From: Botrytis cinerea B05.10 | Lineage: Eukaryota > Ascomycota > Leotiomycetes > Helotiales > Sclerotiniaceae | Reading direction: 5' to 3' | Assembly: GCF_000143535.2 (NCBI RefSeq) | Contig: NC_037316.1 | Location: 1,488,001 to 1,552,000 of the forward strand | DNA: 64,000 nt | Part shown: piece after piece, positions 62,201-64,000 of the stretch | How positions within the stretch are numbered: the first letter of the stretch is position 1 | How the letters are laid out: the number at the start of each line of letters is the position of its first letter | Program-made: the position numbers and the translations under genes | The notes under the pieces: generated by a model | The model's input: the letters and a program-made list of their open reading frames with translations, nothing else | Told to the model about the DNA's origin: nothing | Database searches by the model: none

Positions 62201-62472
62201 CCGATGATTCAGGTAGCTCGGGGAGCGATAGTGATACTACTTATGATAGTAGAGTCGGAAGAGTGAGAAGAACAGGCCGCAATAATAGACATATGGGCCG
62301 ACGTTATTCTGACAGTGAAATCTCAGATGATAGTGATGATGAAGAAGATTTCATTAAGATTCCAATCGTTTTGAAGAGGGGAGATGATGTGGTTAAGAAG
62401 CTTTTGGATCTTTGGACGCCGAATACGGGGAATGTTGAAAAGTCAACGGGCAAAGCGAGTGAGAGATCCTAG
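59245..62472 (+). CDS. Uncharacterised proline-rich multi-domain fungal protein, 975 aa
   Basis: Five exons join in one frame: 59245-59810, 59858-60257, 60398-60573, 60627-61378 and 61439-62472. The third junction is the least certain (intron 60258-60397, ending TCAAG; an acceptor at 60364 is also in frame). Layout: an alpha-helical N-terminus of about 215 residues (IIPSVVEEHVSLLSSII, YLEQFKKIQLHLLLVYQVV) with a Lys-rich insert (EERKKKRKIAKPPK), resembling in style the helical N-terminal regions of fungal STAND/NLR-related proteins; an Arg/Ser patch; two Pro-rich linkers (PPPSPFPPF, GPPPPPP); a middle helical region around KSLFRSKDSLAAEMKKVL; a conserved-looking C-terminal module from AEALIALTTYAEY to YAVYSLLVRG; and an acidic Ser/Asp tail ending near KKLLDLWTPN. 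No catalytic motif is recognised. Function unknown; likely a cytosolic or nuclear scaffold. Confidence 0.75.
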
Positions 62473-62903
62473 TCTAAGGAAGAAATTAGGAGGAGATGGT
62501 GTTTATTGCTTTTAATCAAGGTGGGATAAGGTATGCTGCTTTCTAATAATAATTATGTCTTTACGGCCTGATCAGTCCAATAGCTCTTATGATATTCAAC
62601 ATACATACATGTGTACTCGTAAATAAGAGCAGAAACTTAGTGATGCATCCAAGCAATCAAAATGGTACAGATATTCGTGAAGAGTCAGACAAAAGACGAG
62701 CATCCATGATGATTCTGTAATGCTCTTGAGATACCCATAAACTTCGCAAAAATAACGATAAATCTTTAATTTTTGTTGATTTTGGATCTTCAATGGACTA
62801 CGGATTTTCTCCACCCCTAGTTAAAGTTTTCGATCAAGGCCCATATATTGTTATTACGATGGAGTAATTTTAGAAGAGGTTGTTTTCTAATTGGTCTTCC
62901 TAT
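62473..62903. other. Intergenic region between convergent genes
   Basis: 431 bp between the 3' ends of the 975-aa gene (+) and SEC5 (-). Short ACAT tract near 62600-62609. No gene. Confidence 0.5.
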
Positions 62904-64000
62904 CTAAACGGTACTTTGCGCACTAGAACTAGCAGTTCTATCTGCTTTATTTCCACTCCTCGCCTTCTTGAAGCAAGAGAATTCGCTCTTACTCGCTTCC
63001 CTTAATCTCTTCAAATCTACTCTCATCCCAGGCAGTATTTTTTGTAACCGGGCTCTCGCTTCGCCATCTGTTCCTTTATCTAACTCTTGATAGATCTGGC
63101 TTGAGGTCTCTGTTGCTCGCTCTGTTGTATATTGATTCATAGTCTGTGCGACAAATTCGATATCAAGAGTAGCTTGCATAAGAGAATTGAGGGGAAATCG
63201 CTGACGTTGTTTGAAGGCCTCTAAGAATTCCAGGGATACTTGCTCTAAGAGATAAGAGAGAACTTGACCAGTGAGGGAAGAGGCAGTTGTAGATACTTGT
63301 GTATGGACGATAACGAGACACAGTAAAGCTTCGTATACGTAAGGCCGAACTTCTTTTGGTTGTTCGGTTGGTGCCCAATCCGGTGCCAAAACTCCGCGAC
63401 GCACAATATCGCGGAGAGTCTCAACAGTCGGTTTAGTATACGATTGGAAAAGACGAGCGTCAATTTGCCCTAGGACATCTCTTATCGTCTTGGCTTCCTC
63501 TGTAAGTTTGACCGAGAAAGCATTCTCGAACTGCGTTGTAAGATTTGGAACGACATCAACACGAAGTGCTTGCAGATTGCTTAAAGTTAAAAGCATCCGA
63601 ACGTTCTACAAAAGTTAATTCAGTTTTCAAGAATAAATATAGATAATTTGACTTACGCGATCGCTAGCATCGACAGTTCCAGCACCCATGCTTGTAGCAA
63701 CAACCATCGCCACAGGAGTCGCCAAACCATCGGTATCGGCGGTCCAGTCATCTTCCGCTTTTTTGACGGATCTTTCTGCATTCTCGACCATTCCACTCAA
63801 TGCTTTGTAGAGGGTTGTCACAAACTGACTGCGAACCATTTGCAGGAGTTTGGCTGGCGGGGGTAGAACGATCTCAGCAGAGCCTTGCTTGATTGATGCG
63901 TCAGAAATATAAAGGATTTTTTGCATTCCTGACAAAATCGCGCTTTCGAAAGCACTGAAATTGGCTGGCATTCTTGTGAGGTCTCTTTTATCTGGAGAAC
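62904..64000 (-). CDS. sec5: Exocyst complex component Sec5, C-terminal part, truncated by window edge
   Basis: C-terminal 338 or so residues of Sec5, a subunit of the exocyst that tethers secretory vesicles at the plasma membrane, important at hyphal tips and septa. Exons: 64000-63657 (continues beyond the window) and 63605-62904; intron 63656-63606 (51 bp, GTAAGT..TAG, phase 0) joins VDASDR to NVRMLLTLSNLQ. Family-typical stretches are SPDKRDLTRMPANF, FENAFSVKLTEEAKTIRDVLGQID, LFQSYTKPTVETLRDIVRRGVLAPDW and RPYVYEALLCLVIVHTQVS. The last 40 residues are basic and Ser-rich (FKKARSGNKADR). The exocyst-binding and Rho/Ral-facing N-terminal part is outside the window. Confidence 0.92.

Overview
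The window is nuclear DNA of a filamentous ascomycete. Most genes carry short spliceosomal introns with GT..AG ends and CTAAC-type branch points. The proteins are typical of Pezizomycotina: a CreA-type carbon repressor, a Zn2Cys6 regulator, a peroxisomal multifunctional enzyme, exocyst Sec5, and an Orc4 with PHD fingers and AT-hooks. The CreA sequence and overall style suggest a Leotiomycete close to Sclerotinia/Botrytis. That placement is an inference from protein resemblance only.

Layout. 1-670 (minus) is the 5' part of a peroxisomal multifunctional beta-oxidation gene (fox2 type), cut by the window edge. 1.3-3.8 kb (minus) is a decayed SNF2-family helicase, followed by a degenerate tandem array and framed by two diverged direct repeats. 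5.3-14.1 kb is a normal gene-rich stretch: a P-loop kinase of the glycerate kinase/Tda10 type (+), an ECM11-domain protein (-), a long-chain acyl-CoA synthetase (-) and an EFM6-like lysine methyltransferase (+). 15.5-17.1 kb holds a very short Zn2Cys6 protein with an acidic repeat tail and a possible small secreted peptide gene, perhaps decayed.

From about 17.1 to 48.3 kb the only gene I can support is creA (34507-35814). It lies in a gene desert of about 31 kb. On both sides of creA, 26.7-39.4 kb carries an exceptional density of microsatellites and small minisatellites. creA has a leader of more than 660 nt without any ATG.

48.3-64 kb is gene-rich again: a divergent, short cytochrome P450 (+), a short-chain dehydrogenase with a mitochondrial-like leader (+), an uncharacterised 247-aa protein (+), ORC4 with two AT-hooks and two PHD fingers (+), a 975-aa proline-rich protein of unknown function (+), and exocyst SEC5 (-), which runs off the right edge.

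The genes do not form one pathway or a biosynthetic cluster. Two of them, the fox2-type enzyme and the acyl-CoA synthetase, belong to fatty-acid activation and oxidation, and that class of genes is commonly under CreA control in fungi. The rest are housekeeping or lineage-specific. No tRNA, rRNA, CRISPR array or intact transposon was recognised.
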